A stretch of DNA of 64,000 bases from Clostridia bacterium (GCA_017467105.1 JAFTSU010000005.1:1-64000), one strand, 5' to 3'; positions 42,188 through 50,609 are shown, numbered from the stretch's first letter. Translations and numbers: made by a program. The notes: a model not told the origin generated them from the sequence alone.

Positions 42188-44089
42188 TTATTTTCTAACC
42201 GCTACGGCGGCAAAGCTGAAGGCGGGAATATCCGACAGTATTACCTTATCACCCTTTAGCGTACCGGTGCAATTGATGAACTCAGCCGCGCTGTATTCTG
42301 AATCAAGCTCAACCACAGGCTCGATCGCCGAGTCTGCGAAACAATTAAACAGACCGATAGCCATTTCCTTGCCGTCTGTCTTTGCCATAACGTACAGATC
42401 CGGATTGCCGTATACGTAGGCGGGGAGCTTTCGGCCTGAGAGCCACTCTACAGCGTCGCTTATTTGCCTTGATCTTGCGTAGGAGCGGCTCATAGCCTCG
42501 CCGTTATAATAAGAGCTGAAGCTGAATACCATAAAACGCTCTCCCTCTTTGTTCTCGTAAAGATACGCGGCTGGAGTTTCGTTGTCGCGAATATAGATAT
42601 ACGGATTGCTTTTTACGAAATAGCTGAGGATCTTAGCGCTTTCGTCTACCTTTATAACGTACGCGTCAAGCCCTGTGCTACAGGGCTGTACCTCGTAATC
42701 GGGATAATACTCAAATCTGTAGTTTTCCTTATTGCCGATTTCTCTGAGTCCTACGTCAACACCCATATCCGTGAGAATTTTAGCCGCGTCGATATCGAGG
42801 ATCACTCCGCCCTTGAGCTTATCTCTGGGTATATCCCTCGCGTTCTCTCCAAACACAGCGCGGCACACTCCGTCGCCGAATACCGTGGGGATACTGCAGT
42901 ATGACATCATACGGGATGCTTCGGGGTAGAACTGCTCGAATATCACCGTGTTGTTTTCCAACTCATCCGGTATTTCCGTGTCGCGCAGCTTGTTCAATTT
43001 TTCGTATATGCCCACACCCGTGCAGACTTTTCCTGAGAAATATTTATCTATGGCGTCGTATATAGGCTTGTTTTTTACCTGACGGTCGATATATCCGCGC
43101 TCGTACTCCGTGGAGGTATAGAAATCTATGGAATACTTAAGTATACCGTCAAATCCGCCGTCCACTCTCATCGCCATATCGAAAAGCTCCAGATACGACG
43201 CGGGGCAGGCGTGACGGGGACGGGGGAAGCTATCTCCCTCAGCAAACACCTCAATGTCTTCGCCTGTGAAGCTGCGTTCCATTCTGTGAAGCTCTATACA
43301 GTTTTGCAGTCTGCTTCTGCCGTGCGCCATAGTTACCGCCCAATACGGTGCTCCGATAAATCTTATAAAGGGCTTTGTGCGTCCTGCGAGAATACGGCTG
43401 ATGGTGGGAGTATCCACACCGTCCCTGTCCCAGAGTGACATAACCGAGCATACGCCGACTCTTACGTTGGGATTGATCTCGTCTACTGCCGCTCTCATTC
43501 TCGCCGCAAACTCCTTCATCACCGCGCCGTTTATATTCATCCACGCGTCGCGGTACTTATTGCGTCCTCCTGAGAGCGCTTTCCTGCGAAGTTCCGCCGG
43601 AGATATATCCTCTCCGATCTCCTTTCTGAAAAGCTTCATATGTCTGTCGCAGGTGCAGGCGAAATCCTTCATACTTAGATAGCGGTAATCGTCGTCGAAC
43701 ATTATTAGCTCTACGCCCGCTCTTGCAAAATCGCGGAGATATTCCTCCGCCATCTCAGTGAAATCGGGATCGAGAAAGCAGGCATGAGTGCCGCTTGCTT
43801 TAGTAACGCCGTTTTCGTCGGTAGAGGTAGAATATGTATAGTCGGTCTTCTCTCTCAGGGCAAGCGTCCAGTTCCATACGCCCACCTCAAAACCGCGCTC
43901 CTTGAAATACTCTACGTTGTATTTCAGATTTTCCATAACGGTTTTTCTGTGCTCCGGATTTGTGAAATACAGTCCTGTAGCGATAAAAACTCTCTCCGCT
44001 CTCATTCTGCGAAGCTCTCTGACAATTTTTTCTCTACCTCCGTAACGCTCCATATCGTTATCAATAATAGGTACTGTAATCTTGTACAT
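42188..44089 (-). CDS. Uncharacterised glycoside-hydrolase-like protein (GH42-like barrel)
   Basis: A 633-aa cytoplasmic protein with no signal peptide. The first ~350 residues look like a TIM barrel: RAERVFIATGLYFTNPEHRK, FEVGVWNWTLALRE, VELIMFDDDYRYLS (acidic cluster at a strand end), NVRVGVCSVMSLWDRDG and DIEVFAEGDSFPRPRHACPASYLELF (candidate catalytic Glu). Residues ~380-530 look like a Rossmann or flavodoxin-type domain as in the trimerisation domain of GH42 beta-galactosidases (ILDIDAAKILTDMGVDVG). The end is beta-rich. I do not recognise a numbered family, so GH42-like is a fold-level guess. Start 44089 has AAGGAG seven bases upstream. A 14-15-nt tandem repeat array lies ~90 bases upstream and may be part of its control region. 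Confidence 0.75.
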   Translation of the reverse strand: MYKITVPIIDNDMERYGGREKIVRELRRMRAERVFIATGLYFTNPEHRKTVMENLKYNVEYFKERGFEVGVWNWTLALREKTDYTYSTSTDENGVTKASGTHACFLDPDFTEMAEEYLRDFARAGVELIMFDDDYRYLSMKDFACTCDRHMKLFRKEIGEDISPAELRRKALSGGRNKYRDAWMNINGAVMKEFAARMRAAVDEINPNVRVGVCSVMSLWDRDGVDTPTISRILAGRTKPFIRFIGAPYWAVTMAHGRSRLQNCIELHRMERSFTGEDIEVFAEGDSFPRPRHACPASYLELFDMAMRVDGGFDGILKYSIDFYTSTEYERGYIDRQVKNKPIYDAIDKYFSGKVCTGVGIYEKLNKLRDTEIPDELENNTVIFEQFYPEASRMMSYCSIPTVFGDGVCRAVFGENARDIPRDKLKGGVILDIDAAKILTDMGVDVGLREIGNKENYRFEYYPDYEVQPCSTGLDAYVIKVDESAKILSYFVKSNPYIYIRDNETPAAYLYENKEGERFMVFSFSSYYNGEAMSRSYARSRQISDAVEWLSGRKLPAYVYGNPDLYVMAKTDGKEMAIGLFNCFADSAIEPVVELDSEYSAAEFINCTGTLKGDKVILSDIPAFSFAAVAVRK

Positions 44090-44639
44090 CTTGATTCTCC
44101 TTTTAGTGCTGCTGCCGATATCCTTGGCAGAGAGCATCTGAATTTAACATCGGTCAACGCAGCTGATATAATAGAAATGTAATCCTATAAACTTAATTAT
44201 ACGAACGTAATCATATCAAACGTAATCATATGAATCTAATTACATAGATGTAATCGTATTAGCCTTAAACGATATATAACTATAAAAATAATACCACTTT
44301 TTAATATACAATACAATACCACAATCTTCCTCATTTATATTAAAATCTTCTTTTTTCGTATTAAAACTTTTTTTAGTCGGTCAAAATGGATGAAAAATAA
44401 TGGGTTTCGTGCATAAATATGCAGTATATTCATGCATATTCATTGAAAGAATGAAAAAACGGCTGAAAAAATAAACAAATATCTTTAAAAAAAAAGTATT
44501 TAAGACATTTTATTATATTGAAATGCGTCTTTTGATTGTGCTTTCTGTACATTTTATCTGCAAAACGGCGAAAAAAACACGCGCTTTTGTTAACTATGAA
44601 TAAAAATGCAAGAAAAGTGAATTTTTTTTCAAAAACCTC
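44090..44639. other. AT-rich intergenic stretch between divergent genes
   Basis: About 550 bases without a gene, between a minus-strand glycosidase-like gene and the amino-acid transporter. It holds the 14-15-nt repeat array (44176-44261), then very AT-rich sequence with an A8 run near 44490 and a T8 run near 44620. No RNA gene or riboswitch is recognised. Confidence 0.6.
44176..44261. repeat. 14-15-nt tandem repeat array (six copies)
   Basis: Six consecutive units begin at 44176, 44190, 44204, 44218, 44233 and 44248, with consensus AACGTAATCATATG; TAAT is kept in all. The array is 87-176 bases upstream of the start of the minus-strand glycosidase-like gene. On that strand one unit contains TATAAT, so the array overlaps a possible promoter and might be a set of regulator-binding sites. 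Confidence 0.8.
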
Positions 44640-44668
44640 TTGACATTAGGTTTGGGAGGGTGTATAAT
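44640..44668 (+). promoter_or_regulatory. Promoter of the amino-acid ABC transporter operon
   Basis: TTGACA (44640-44645), 17-base spacer, TATAAT (44663-44668), 58 bases before the first gene; both hexamers are perfect matches to the sigma-A consensus. Confidence 0.9.
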
Positions 44669-44726
44669 GAGTGCACAAAACAAAACAGTCGGGTGCTTTT
44701 AGCCCCACAGAAAGAGGAAAACAAAA

Positions 44727-45575
44727 ATGAAAAAGATTTTATCACTTATTCTTGCAGTTGTGATGTGTCTTGGCTGCACACTTGCATTCACCTCCTGCTC
44801 TCAGGAGACCATCGTCAGCAAGATCGCAGTACAAAAGGGTACTACCGCTAAGATGTACGCAGACGTTCTGAACGGCGTTGAGGTTAAGTCTTATGACACC
44901 TTTGCTCTCGCTGCAAACGATATGAAGAACGGCAACGCTGATTACGTTCTCGTTGACAAGACCACCGCTAACGCACTTTGCTCTCAGATCGAAGGCCTTA
45001 AGGTTATCGACAACATTCCCCTCTCCAGCGAGAACTACGGTATAGGTATTGATCCCGCTCAGACAGAGCTTAAGGGTCAGATCGACGCTATCCTCGAAAG
45101 CAAGGCGGCTGAGATCCAGGCTATCAAGGATAAGTACATGAACGAGGATGAGGAAAACTACGTAGGTGTTACCTCAGCTGCTAAGAACGTAGAAAACGCG
45201 GCTGGTCAGCTCGTTGTAGCTACCAACGCGGAGTTCGCTCCCTGGGAGTACAAGGTAGGTACTGAGTACTTCGGTATCGATATGGAGATCGCTAAGATCA
45301 TCGCAGACGAGCTTGGTCTTGAGCTTGTTATCGAGAATATGGATTTTGATAACGTTGTTGGCTCAGTTGGTAAGCAGGGTATTGACATCGCGATGTCCGG
45401 TATCACCATCACCGCAGAGCGTCTTGAGGTTATTAACTTCTCTAACCCCTACTACACCGAGTCTATCGTAGTTCTTTGCAAGGCAGACGATGAGTCTCTT
45501 GTATCCTGCGGTACCGTTGTTGACCTTCTCACAGTTCTCTGCGTACCCGCAGCAGAGGAAGAGTCCGCTGAGTAA
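44727..45575 (+). CDS. Amino-acid ABC transporter substrate-binding lipoprotein with circularly permuted lobes
   Basis: A 282-aa family 3 (polar amino acid) binding protein. A lipoprotein-like signal (LSLILAVVMCLGCTLAFTSC, Cys24) is followed by what is normally the second lobe: SKIAVQKGTTAKMYADVL (31-48), VEVKSYDTFALAANDMKNG, ADYVLVDKTT, NYGIGIDPAQTELKGQIDAI, up to ~139. After a linker comes what is normally the first lobe: QLVVATNAEFAPWEYKVG (161-178), YFGIDMEIAKIIADELGLEL, IDIAMSGITITAERLEVINF and SNPYYTESIVVL (~250), then a short acidic end. In GlnH and relatives these blocks occur in the opposite order. Ligand residues of both lobes are kept (Arg232 in TITAER, GTT at 38-40, Asp77). Codon use is strongly biased, so it is highly expressed. 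A hairpin behind it probably lowers read-through to the permease. Confidence 0.93.
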   Translation: MKKILSLILAVVMCLGCTLAFTSCSQETIVSKIAVQKGTTAKMYADVLNGVEVKSYDTFALAANDMKNGNADYVLVDKTTANALCSQIEGLKVIDNIPLSSENYGIGIDPAQTELKGQIDAILESKAAEIQAIKDKYMNEDEENYVGVTSAAKNVENAAGQLVVATNAEFAPWEYKVGTEYFGIDMEIAKIIADELGLELVIENMDFDNVVGSVGKQGIDIAMSGITITAERLEVINFSNPYYTESIVVLCKADDESLVSCGTVVDLLTVLCVPAAEEESAE

Positions 45576-45588
45576 TAAATGAAAAGTC

Positions 45589-45623
45589 ACTAAAGGCTTA
45601 GTTCTTCGAGCTAAGCCTTTAGT
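45589..45623 (+). terminator. Intercistronic hairpin after the binding-protein gene
   Basis: Perfect 13-bp stem ACTAAAGGCTTAG / CTAAGCCTTTAGT with a nine-base loop and only TTT behind. It probably acts as a partial terminator or 3' end stabiliser, giving excess binding protein over permease, a common arrangement in such operons. Confidence 0.75.
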
Positions 45624-45646
45624 TTGGTTAAAAAGGAAAAAAGGAA

Positions 45647-46354
45647 ATGAATGATATTTCGAAAATGTGGCAGGAATTTGTCACACAGTTCATAACCAGA
45701 AAGGGTTACGTCAACGTGCTTGACGGCTTGGTCGTTACTATCGAGATAGCGGTTCTCGGTCTGCTTATCGGTATTCTAATAGGTACGGTTATAGCCATAG
45801 TACGAGTTATGCCCAAGTATAAGCTTCTGCCCCGTATATTAGACAAGATATGCGGCTGCTACGTAGAGCTTTTCCGCGGTACTCCTATGGTAGTACAGCT
45901 TCTTATCGGATATTGGATACTGCTTCCTATGATGGGTATACAGGTAAACTCCGGCGTACCCGTGGCGATTATAATGTTCGGCCTTAACAGCGGCGCCTAC
46001 GTCAGCGAGATCATGCGCGGAGGTATTAACTCCGTTGACTCCGGTCAGATGGAGGCGGGCAGAGCAGTGGGTATGCCATATTCCACGACTATGCTGAAAA
46101 TAGTAGTTCCCCAGGCGGTCAAGAACATACTTCCCACCCTCGGTAACGAGTTTATAGTACTTATCAAGGAAACGTCGATCGTTAGCTTTATTGCGGTTAC
46201 CGACCTTTACAAGTCCTTCAAGCAGCTTGGCGACCCAACCTACGAGTACACTATGCCTTATCTGATGCTGGCGCTTACCTATCTTGTAATGGTGCTTGTT
46301 ATTTCTGCCGGCGTCAAGGCTTTGGAGAAGTGGCTTAAGAGGAGTGAGAGATGA
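45647..46354 (+). CDS. Amino-acid ABC transporter permease
   Basis: A 235-aa HisM/GlnP-type inner-membrane subunit with about five helices. Typical parts: [27 protein letters not shown] (first helix pair), [21 protein letters not shown] (family motif FRGTPxxVQL), [36 protein letters not shown] with the EAA coupling loop, and [24 protein letters not shown]. It should form a homodimeric pore with the ATPase encoded next. AAAAAGGAAA precedes the ATG, and its TGA overlaps the ATPase start by four bases (ATGA). Confidence 0.96.
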   Translation: MNDISKMWQEFVTQFITRKGYVNVLDGLVVTIEIAVLGLLIGILIGTVIAIVRVMPKYKLLPRILDKICGCYVELFRGTPMVVQLLIGYWILLPMMGIQVNSGVPVAIIMFGLNSGAYVSEIMRGGINSVDSGQMEAGRAVGMPYSTTMLKIVVPQAVKNILPTLGNEFIVLIKETSIVSFIAVTDLYKSFKQLGDPTYEYTMPYLMLALTYLVMVLVISAGVKALEKWLKRSER

Positions 46355-47199
46355 TGGAAAATATGAATGATATAGTATTATCTATAAGAGGTCTTACCAA
46401 GAAGTTCGGAAGCCTTCAGGTTCTGCGCGGCATAGATCTTGATATCCGCGACGGCGAGAAAATTGCCATTATCGGTCCCTCCGGTTGCGGTAAGTCTACC
46501 TTCCTTCGTTGCATCAACTGTATGGAGGATCCTACGGGAGGTTCTATTATCTTCGACGGCGAGGATCTTGTTGATATGAAGGTCGATATAAACGTTCACC
46601 GCCAGAAGATCGGCATGGTATTCCAGCAGTTCAACCTGTTCAACAACAAGACGGTAGTGGAGAATATTATGCTCGCCCCCGTTTACGTTGGCGTGAAGGC
46701 GCTGAATAGGATCAAGAGAAAAAACGCTTTTATCAGCTTCTTTAACACCTTCAGAAAGAATAAGAAGCCTCTTGCTGCTATAGAAACCACCGAGCAGCAG
46801 ATCAGAAATGAGGCAAAGGAGAGAGCGCTTGATCTTCTTCGCCGCATCGGTCTTGAGGAGAAGGCGAACGTATATCCCTCAACTCTCTCCGGCGGTCAGA
46901 AGCAGAGAGTCGCTATTGTCAGAGCATTGGCTATGAATCCTAAGGTCATTCTCTTTGACGAGCCCACCTCCGCTCTGGATCCCGAGATGGTAGGCGAGGT
47001 TCTTGCTCTTATGAAATCTCTTGCCGACGAGGGTATGACCATGGTTATCGTAACTCACGAGATGGGCTTTGCCAGAGAGGTTGCAGACCGTATCCTCTTC
47101 ATCGACGAGGGTCAGATAAAGGAGCAGGGAACACCTGCTGAGGTCTTTGATGACCCGAAGAACCCAAGGCTTAAGGACTTTCTCTCTAAGGTTCTCTGA
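46351..47199 (+). CDS. Amino-acid ABC transporter ATP-binding protein with extra insert
   Basis: A 282-aa GlnQ-type ATPase. Walker [10 protein letters not shown] (42-50), Q-loop [10 protein letters not shown], signature [16 protein letters not shown] (~179-194), Walker [15 protein letters not shown], and the switch His in [10 protein letters not shown]. Relatives have ~240 residues; here ~35 extra, basic residues (about 117-153, [20 protein letters not shown]) lie in the helical subdomain between the Q-loop and the signature, near where the ATPase meets the permease. All catalytic residues are intact. It follows the permease with a four-base overlap. The operon lacks a dedicated regulator; substrate specificity (Cys, Gln, Glu or another polar amino acid) cannot be told from sequence. 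Confidence 0.95.
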   Translation: MMENMNDIVLSIRGLTKKFGSLQVLRGIDLDIRDGEKIAIIGPSGCGKSTFLRCINCMEDPTGGSIIFDGEDLVDMKVDINVHRQKIGMVFQQFNLFNNKTVVENIMLAPVYVGVKALNRIKRKNAFISFFNTFRKNKKPLAAIETTEQQIRNEAKERALDLLRRIGLEEKANVYPSTLSGGQKQRVAIVRALAMNPKVILFDEPTSALDPEMVGEVLALMKSLADEGMTMVIVTHEMGFAREVADRILFIDEGQIKEQGTPAEVFDDPKNPRLKDFLSKVL

Positions 47200-47346
47200 T
47201 CGGATCTATAGGAGCTTAGTCGGATTATTTTCTAGAAAGAAGCAAAGCCGATTTCGGATAGCGCACGGTTAAATATAATCGGGTTTTTCCTCGGCGGAAA
47301 ATTTTAAAAAGCCGTGGGATTTCCTATAATGCTAAGATAAAAATAG

Positions 47347-47389
47347 AAACGCAGAAAACCGACCCCGTGTCGAGCTTTCTGCGTTTTTT
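47347..47389. terminator. Terminator after the amino-acid transporter operon
   Basis: AAACGCAGAAA pairs with TTTCTGCGTTT, followed by a T run. The loop contains CCCCGTGT, a one-base variant of the dispersed octamer, followed by CGAGCTTTCTG. Confidence 0.88.
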
Positions 47390-47423
47390 ATAGGTTTTTT
47401 TATTATCTTTACTTCTATAAACC

Positions 47424-47515
47424 GTGCGCCGGGTTCAAGCTTAGCGTACAATCGTTTTTGCTATAAAAAGTACGCCGGGCTAAAGTGTAGCTCGATCGTT
47501 TTTGCATACGAGTCG
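47424..47515. repeat. Two direct repeats with 46-nt period
   Basis: GTGCGCCGGGTT...ATCGTTTTTGC starts at 47424 and its variant GTACGCCGGGCT...ATCGTTTTTGC at 47470; a third, degenerate start (GAGTCGGGCGC) follows near 47510. The array fills the spacer between the transporter terminator and the 3' end of rluD; the spacer holds nothing else recognisable. Confidence 0.7.
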
Positions 47516-47551
47516 GGCGCTATTCTTCGGCGATGCTTAAACTCCCTACAG

Positions 47552-48490
47552 CTATTTGTACGCTTCCTCGCGTAGAATGCGAAGAGCCTCTGCAAATCCC
47601 TCGGGCAGAGGAGCCTCGAAAACCATCCGCTCATTCGTTTTCGGGTGAGTCAGAGTCAGCTTTCCTGCGTGAAGCATCTGCCCGTGGAAGAGAGAAGGGT
47701 GCTTTAACTCAAACTGGGACCTATTCCTCATATACACCGGGTCTCCGAGAAGCGCGTGTCCGAGATATGACATATGTACTCTGATCTGATGCGTGCGTCC
47801 CGTCTCAAGATTAAGTCTAAGATAGCTGACGTTGCCGAACCTCTCCTCAACCTTGAAGTGCGTTCTGGCATCTCTCGACGTGGATGAGCCATCCTTGATA
47901 ACAGCCATTTTCTTTCTGTCCGTTGGATGTCTGCCGATAGGCAGATCAACGGTGCCCGAGTCCTCGCTGAAGCCTCCCACGACAAGCGCGAGATATTCAC
48001 GCTCTATACCGTGATGCTTTAGCTCCTCCGATAACTTAAGATGCGCCTCGTCACACTTAGCCACCACGAGAAGCCCGGAGGTATCCTTATCTATTCGGTG
48101 AACTATACCGGGACGCATAACACCGCCGATTCCCGAGAGAGAGTCCCTGCAATGATAGAGCAGCGCGTTTACCAGCGTTCCCGTATAGTTTCCAGCCGCT
48201 GGATGAACCACCATACCCTGCGGCTTATTCACCACTATGATATAGTCGTCCTCATATACTACGTCAATGGGTATGTCCTCTGCCACAGCCTCCGATTCAC
48301 GAAGCTCTGGGAGACGGATTTCTATGATATCGTCCTCGCGCGGCAGGTATTTTTTCTGCACGGGTCCGCCGTTTACGCGTATCTCTCCGCTCTCAATCAG
48401 CTTTGCCGCGGCGCTGCGCGACAGCTCCGTTACCTCAGCGATGTACGCATCCAGACGAGCCGCGGAGTCCTCATTTACCTGTATTACCAT
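47552..48490 (-). CDS. rluD: 23S rRNA pseudouridine synthase, RluD type
   Basis: A 312-aa RluA-family pseudouridine synthase. N-terminal S4 domain (LDAYIAEVTELSRSAAAKLIESGEIRVNG) and catalytic domain with the motif GIVHRIDKDTSGLLVVAK (catalytic Asp in HRIDKDTSG), YEDDYIIVVNKPQGMVVHPA, KVEERFGNVSYLRLNLETGRTHQIRVHM and GDPVYM. Length and the S4 domain fit RluD/YlyB. Its start overlaps the 3' end of lspA by 20 bases, the standard lspA-rluD order of Firmicutes. Confidence 0.95.
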   Translation of the reverse strand: MVIQVNEDSAARLDAYIAEVTELSRSAAAKLIESGEIRVNGGPVQKKYLPREDDIIEIRLPELRESEAVAEDIPIDVVYEDDYIIVVNKPQGMVVHPAAGNYTGTLVNALLYHCRDSLSGIGGVMRPGIVHRIDKDTSGLLVVAKCDEAHLKLSEELKHHGIEREYLALVVGGFSEDSGTVDLPIGRHPTDRKKMAVIKDGSSTSRDARTHFKVEERFGNVSYLRLNLETGRTHQIRVHMSYLGHALLGDPVYMRNRSQFELKHPSLFHGQMLHAGKLTLTHPKTNERMVFEAPLPEGFAEALRILREEAYK

Positions 48491-49025
48491 TCTTTTTTTC
48501 CTTTATCTCGGCTCTCATTTCGAGTATCACCGCCAGCATAATAATGCCAGCTCCGACGCATACGAAGGAGTCTGCTCCGTTGAATACGGGGAAGGTATTC
48601 CAGACAGCGCCGCCGCTTGTGAATACGGGATACTTCACGAATCTGCAGTCAATGAAGTCCACGACGTATCCGAGGGCGAGACGGTCGATCATATTTCCGA
48701 TGCCGCCGGAGATCACCAGCGACATACCTATACTGTAGAGAGGTCCGTCCGCGTGACCGAGATACAGGTAGAGCATAAACCCGAGTATTGCCACGGAGGA
48801 GATGATGATGAATATCCATCTCTGATCCGCCATCATACCGAAGGCAGCGCCTCTGTTTTCCACGTACGTAAGATGCAGAACGTCTTCTATCAGGGGGAGC
48901 GTGTCAATTTTTTTTAGGTTTTCAACGGATAACCACTTGGTTATCTGATCTAAGATTATGCCCACCGATATTATCAGAGTGTACAGTATATAATCGGCGG
49001 GGCGTTTTTTGATATAAAGCTTCAT
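48471..49025 (-). CDS. lspA: Lipoprotein signal peptidase (signal peptidase II)
   Basis: A 184-aa membrane protease with four helices that cleaves lipoprotein signal peptides, such as those of the binding protein and S41 protease in this window. Motifs: GIILDQITKWLSVENL (first conserved Asp-Gln region), YVENRGAAFGMMADQRW, SGGIGNMIDRLALGYVVDFIDCRF with the two catalytic Asp. The length is slightly above the usual ~160 because of a longer end. Confidence 0.95.
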   Translation of the reverse strand: MKLYIKKRPADYILYTLIISVGIILDQITKWLSVENLKKIDTLPLIEDVLHLTYVENRGAAFGMMADQRWIFIIISSVAILGFMLYLYLGHADGPLYSIGMSLVISGGIGNMIDRLALGYVVDFIDCRFVKYPVFTSGGAVWNTFPVFNGADSFVCVGAGIIMLAVILEMRAEIKEKKNGNTGK

Positions 49026-49040
49026 TTTTTCGTCCTTAAC

Positions 49041-49316
49041 TTAGATTATCGGCAGAAAATTCATCAGAAGCACCACCAGAATAGACGTGACGAAAAACGA
49101 CCAGTCCACAGGTGAGTTCTGCCCGATATTCAGTTTATACATAATGAATCTGACCGGCATTATCAGCGGCTCAGTTACACACACGGTCAGAGCGTAAATA
49201 CGGCTTTCCTCCACGTCAGTGAAGAACGGCAGCAGCATTCTTACGAGCATTGCGAAATAGCAAAGCTCCAGCATCACAGCTACCGTCTTTGCCAAAATGA
49301 AAAATACGGTCTCCAA
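49041..49316 (-). CDS. yggT: YggT family membrane protein
   Basis: A 91-aa protein with two membrane helices and the family pattern (ILAKTVAVMLELCYFAMLVRMLLPFF, ALTVCVTEPLIMPVRFIMYKL, SFFVTSILVVLLMNFL). YggT proteins sit in the division gene cluster of many bacteria and are linked to osmotic tolerance or chloroplast-type membrane organisation; exact role is unsettled. It lies between sepF and lspA, 111 bases after sepF. The short reading has no strong alternative start. Confidence 0.9.
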   Translation of the reverse strand: METVFFILAKTVAVMLELCYFAMLVRMLLPFFTDVEESRIYALTVCVTEPLIMPVRFIMYKLNIGQNSPVDWSFFVTSILVVLLMNFLPII

Positions 49317-49427
49317 AGAAATTACCTTGCCCTATAATAGATTTCAAGGGATCGGCGAATATCGCTGATCCCCGAAGATGATATTTGAAATTATGTGACG
49401 CAGGGTCAACCGATACTCAGCCTATGC

Positions 49428-49844
49428 TCAGTCGTCGGAAACGTCTACGTTGTGAGGGGTGATGATGAAGGTGGTCTTGGACACGTTCTTGATCTCGCCG
49501 CCGGTAGAGTAGGTAACGCCGTTCAGGAAGTCGAGCATCCTAATGGTTGCCTTAATATCAAGAAGCTCCAGGTTCAGAACTACCGTGCAGCCTGCCAGCA
49601 GGTGATCCGCAACGTCGCTTACCTCCTCGAAGGCTGCGGGGCGAACTACCTTCAGCTCTATATTGCTGTCGCTGCCGTCTGCTATCATAGAGGTTGCGTT
49701 CTTCTTAACGGGCTCCTCGTATACGGGCTCTGCTACGGGAGCGGATACGCTCTCGATCTCCTCGTAGGGCTTGAAGTTTACCTCGGTATCCTCAGTCTTC
49801 TTCATGCTTCTCTTCTTGAGCTTCTCTGCAAGTGATTCAAACAT
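49428..49844 (-). CDS. sepF: Cell division protein SepF
   Basis: A 138-aa protein that polymerises and anchors FtsZ to the membrane. N-terminal amphipathic helix (FESLAEKLKKRSMKK), an acidic linker, then the SepF core (IELKVVRPAAFEEVSDVADHLLAGCTVVLNLELLDIKATIRMLDFLNGVTYSTGG seen as family blocks VVRPAAFEEV, GCTVVLNLELLD and RMLDFLNGVTYSTGG). AGGAGAT lies just before the ATG. It follows yggS by 14 bases. Unlike in B. subtilis, ylmH is absent from this cluster. Confidence 0.95.
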   Translation of the reverse strand: MFESLAEKLKKRSMKKTEDTEVNFKPYEEIESVSAPVAEPVYEEPVKKNATSMIADGSDSNIELKVVRPAAFEEVSDVADHLLAGCTVVLNLELLDIKATIRMLDFLNGVTYSTGGEIKNVSKTTFIITPHNVDVSDD

Positions 49845-49858
49845 AACAATCTATCTCC

Positions 49859-50557
49859 TTATTCTTTATTCTCTTTCAAAAACAGGCGTCTTCCCACTCT
49901 GACGAGAGTGGAGCCCTCCTCTATAGCAACTCTGTAGCTGTCACTCATACCCATAGAGAGTATACCGTCGCCGGACCAGCCGTGCCTTGCGCCAAGGTCG
50001 TCGTACAGCTCCTTCGTCAGACGGAAATACTTCCGCGCCTCCTCGCTCTCGCACACGGGACCCATGGTCATAAGTCCGCATACCTGCAGGTGAGGGTACT
50101 CACGCGCCTTAAGAAGAAACGCCTCGCAATCCTCGGGCATAACGCCGCCCTTATTCGCCTCTCTTCCGGAGTTGACCTCTATAAGCACGGGTACTGTACG
50201 TCCGTGCTTTTCCGCCTGCCTCTCGATCTCCTCCGCCAAAGCGACAGAGTCGAGGGAGTGGATAAGCGACACGCGCTCGATAATGTACTTCACCTTGTTG
50301 CGCTGCAGATTTCCTATCTCGTGGAGTTCGGGGGTGAATCCCGCTCCGCAGAGCAAATCTCCTCTTCGGCGAAGCTCGGTGGGTCTGTTCTCACCGATAT
50401 CGGTAGCTCCCGCTGCCGCCAAAGCTAAAAGCTCCTCGTCAGTTCCGCTCTTGGTAACTGCGACGAGGGTGATCTTACGTGAGTATTTCTGCTCCGCCTC
50501 GGCAATTTCTCGCCTGAGGGAAGCAAGGTTTTTTTGAATGTAGCCGTAATTTTCCAT
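49859..50557 (-). CDS. yggS: YggS family pyridoxal phosphate homeostasis protein
   Basis: A 232-aa PLP-binding protein with an alanine-racemase-type barrel. ITLVAVTKSGTDEELLALAAAG carries the PLP-binding Lys; further marks are IGENRPTELRRRGDL, PELHEIGNLQRNKVKYII, LIEVNSGREANKGGV, VCGLMTMGPV and LSMGMSDSYRVAIEEGSTLVRVGRRLF (phosphate-binding end). It buffers PLP and affects amino-acid pools rather than racemising. The usual Gly-His of the HFIG motif reads as HEIGNLQ here. First gene of the yggS-sepF-yggT-lspA-rluD run; promoter at 50580-50609. Confidence 0.94.
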   Translation of the reverse strand: MENYGYIQKNLASLRREIAEAEQKYSRKITLVAVTKSGTDEELLALAAAGATDIGENRPTELRRRGDLLCGAGFTPELHEIGNLQRNKVKYIIERVSLIHSLDSVALAEEIERQAEKHGRTVPVLIEVNSGREANKGGVMPEDCEAFLLKAREYPHLQVCGLMTMGPVCESEEARKYFRLTKELYDDLGARHGWSGDGILSMGMSDSYRVAIEEGSTLVRVGRRLFLKENKE

Positions 50558-50579
50558 AGCACCGTTCCTGTTCTTAATA

Positions 50580-50609
50580 ATTATATCATAGAAAATAACT
50601 CAAAATCAA
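50580..50609 (-). promoter_or_regulatory. Promoter of the yggS-sepF-yggT-lspA-rluD run
   Basis: On the minus strand TTGATT (50609-50604), 18-base spacer, TATAAT (50585-50580), 23 bases before yggS. Confidence 0.7.
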
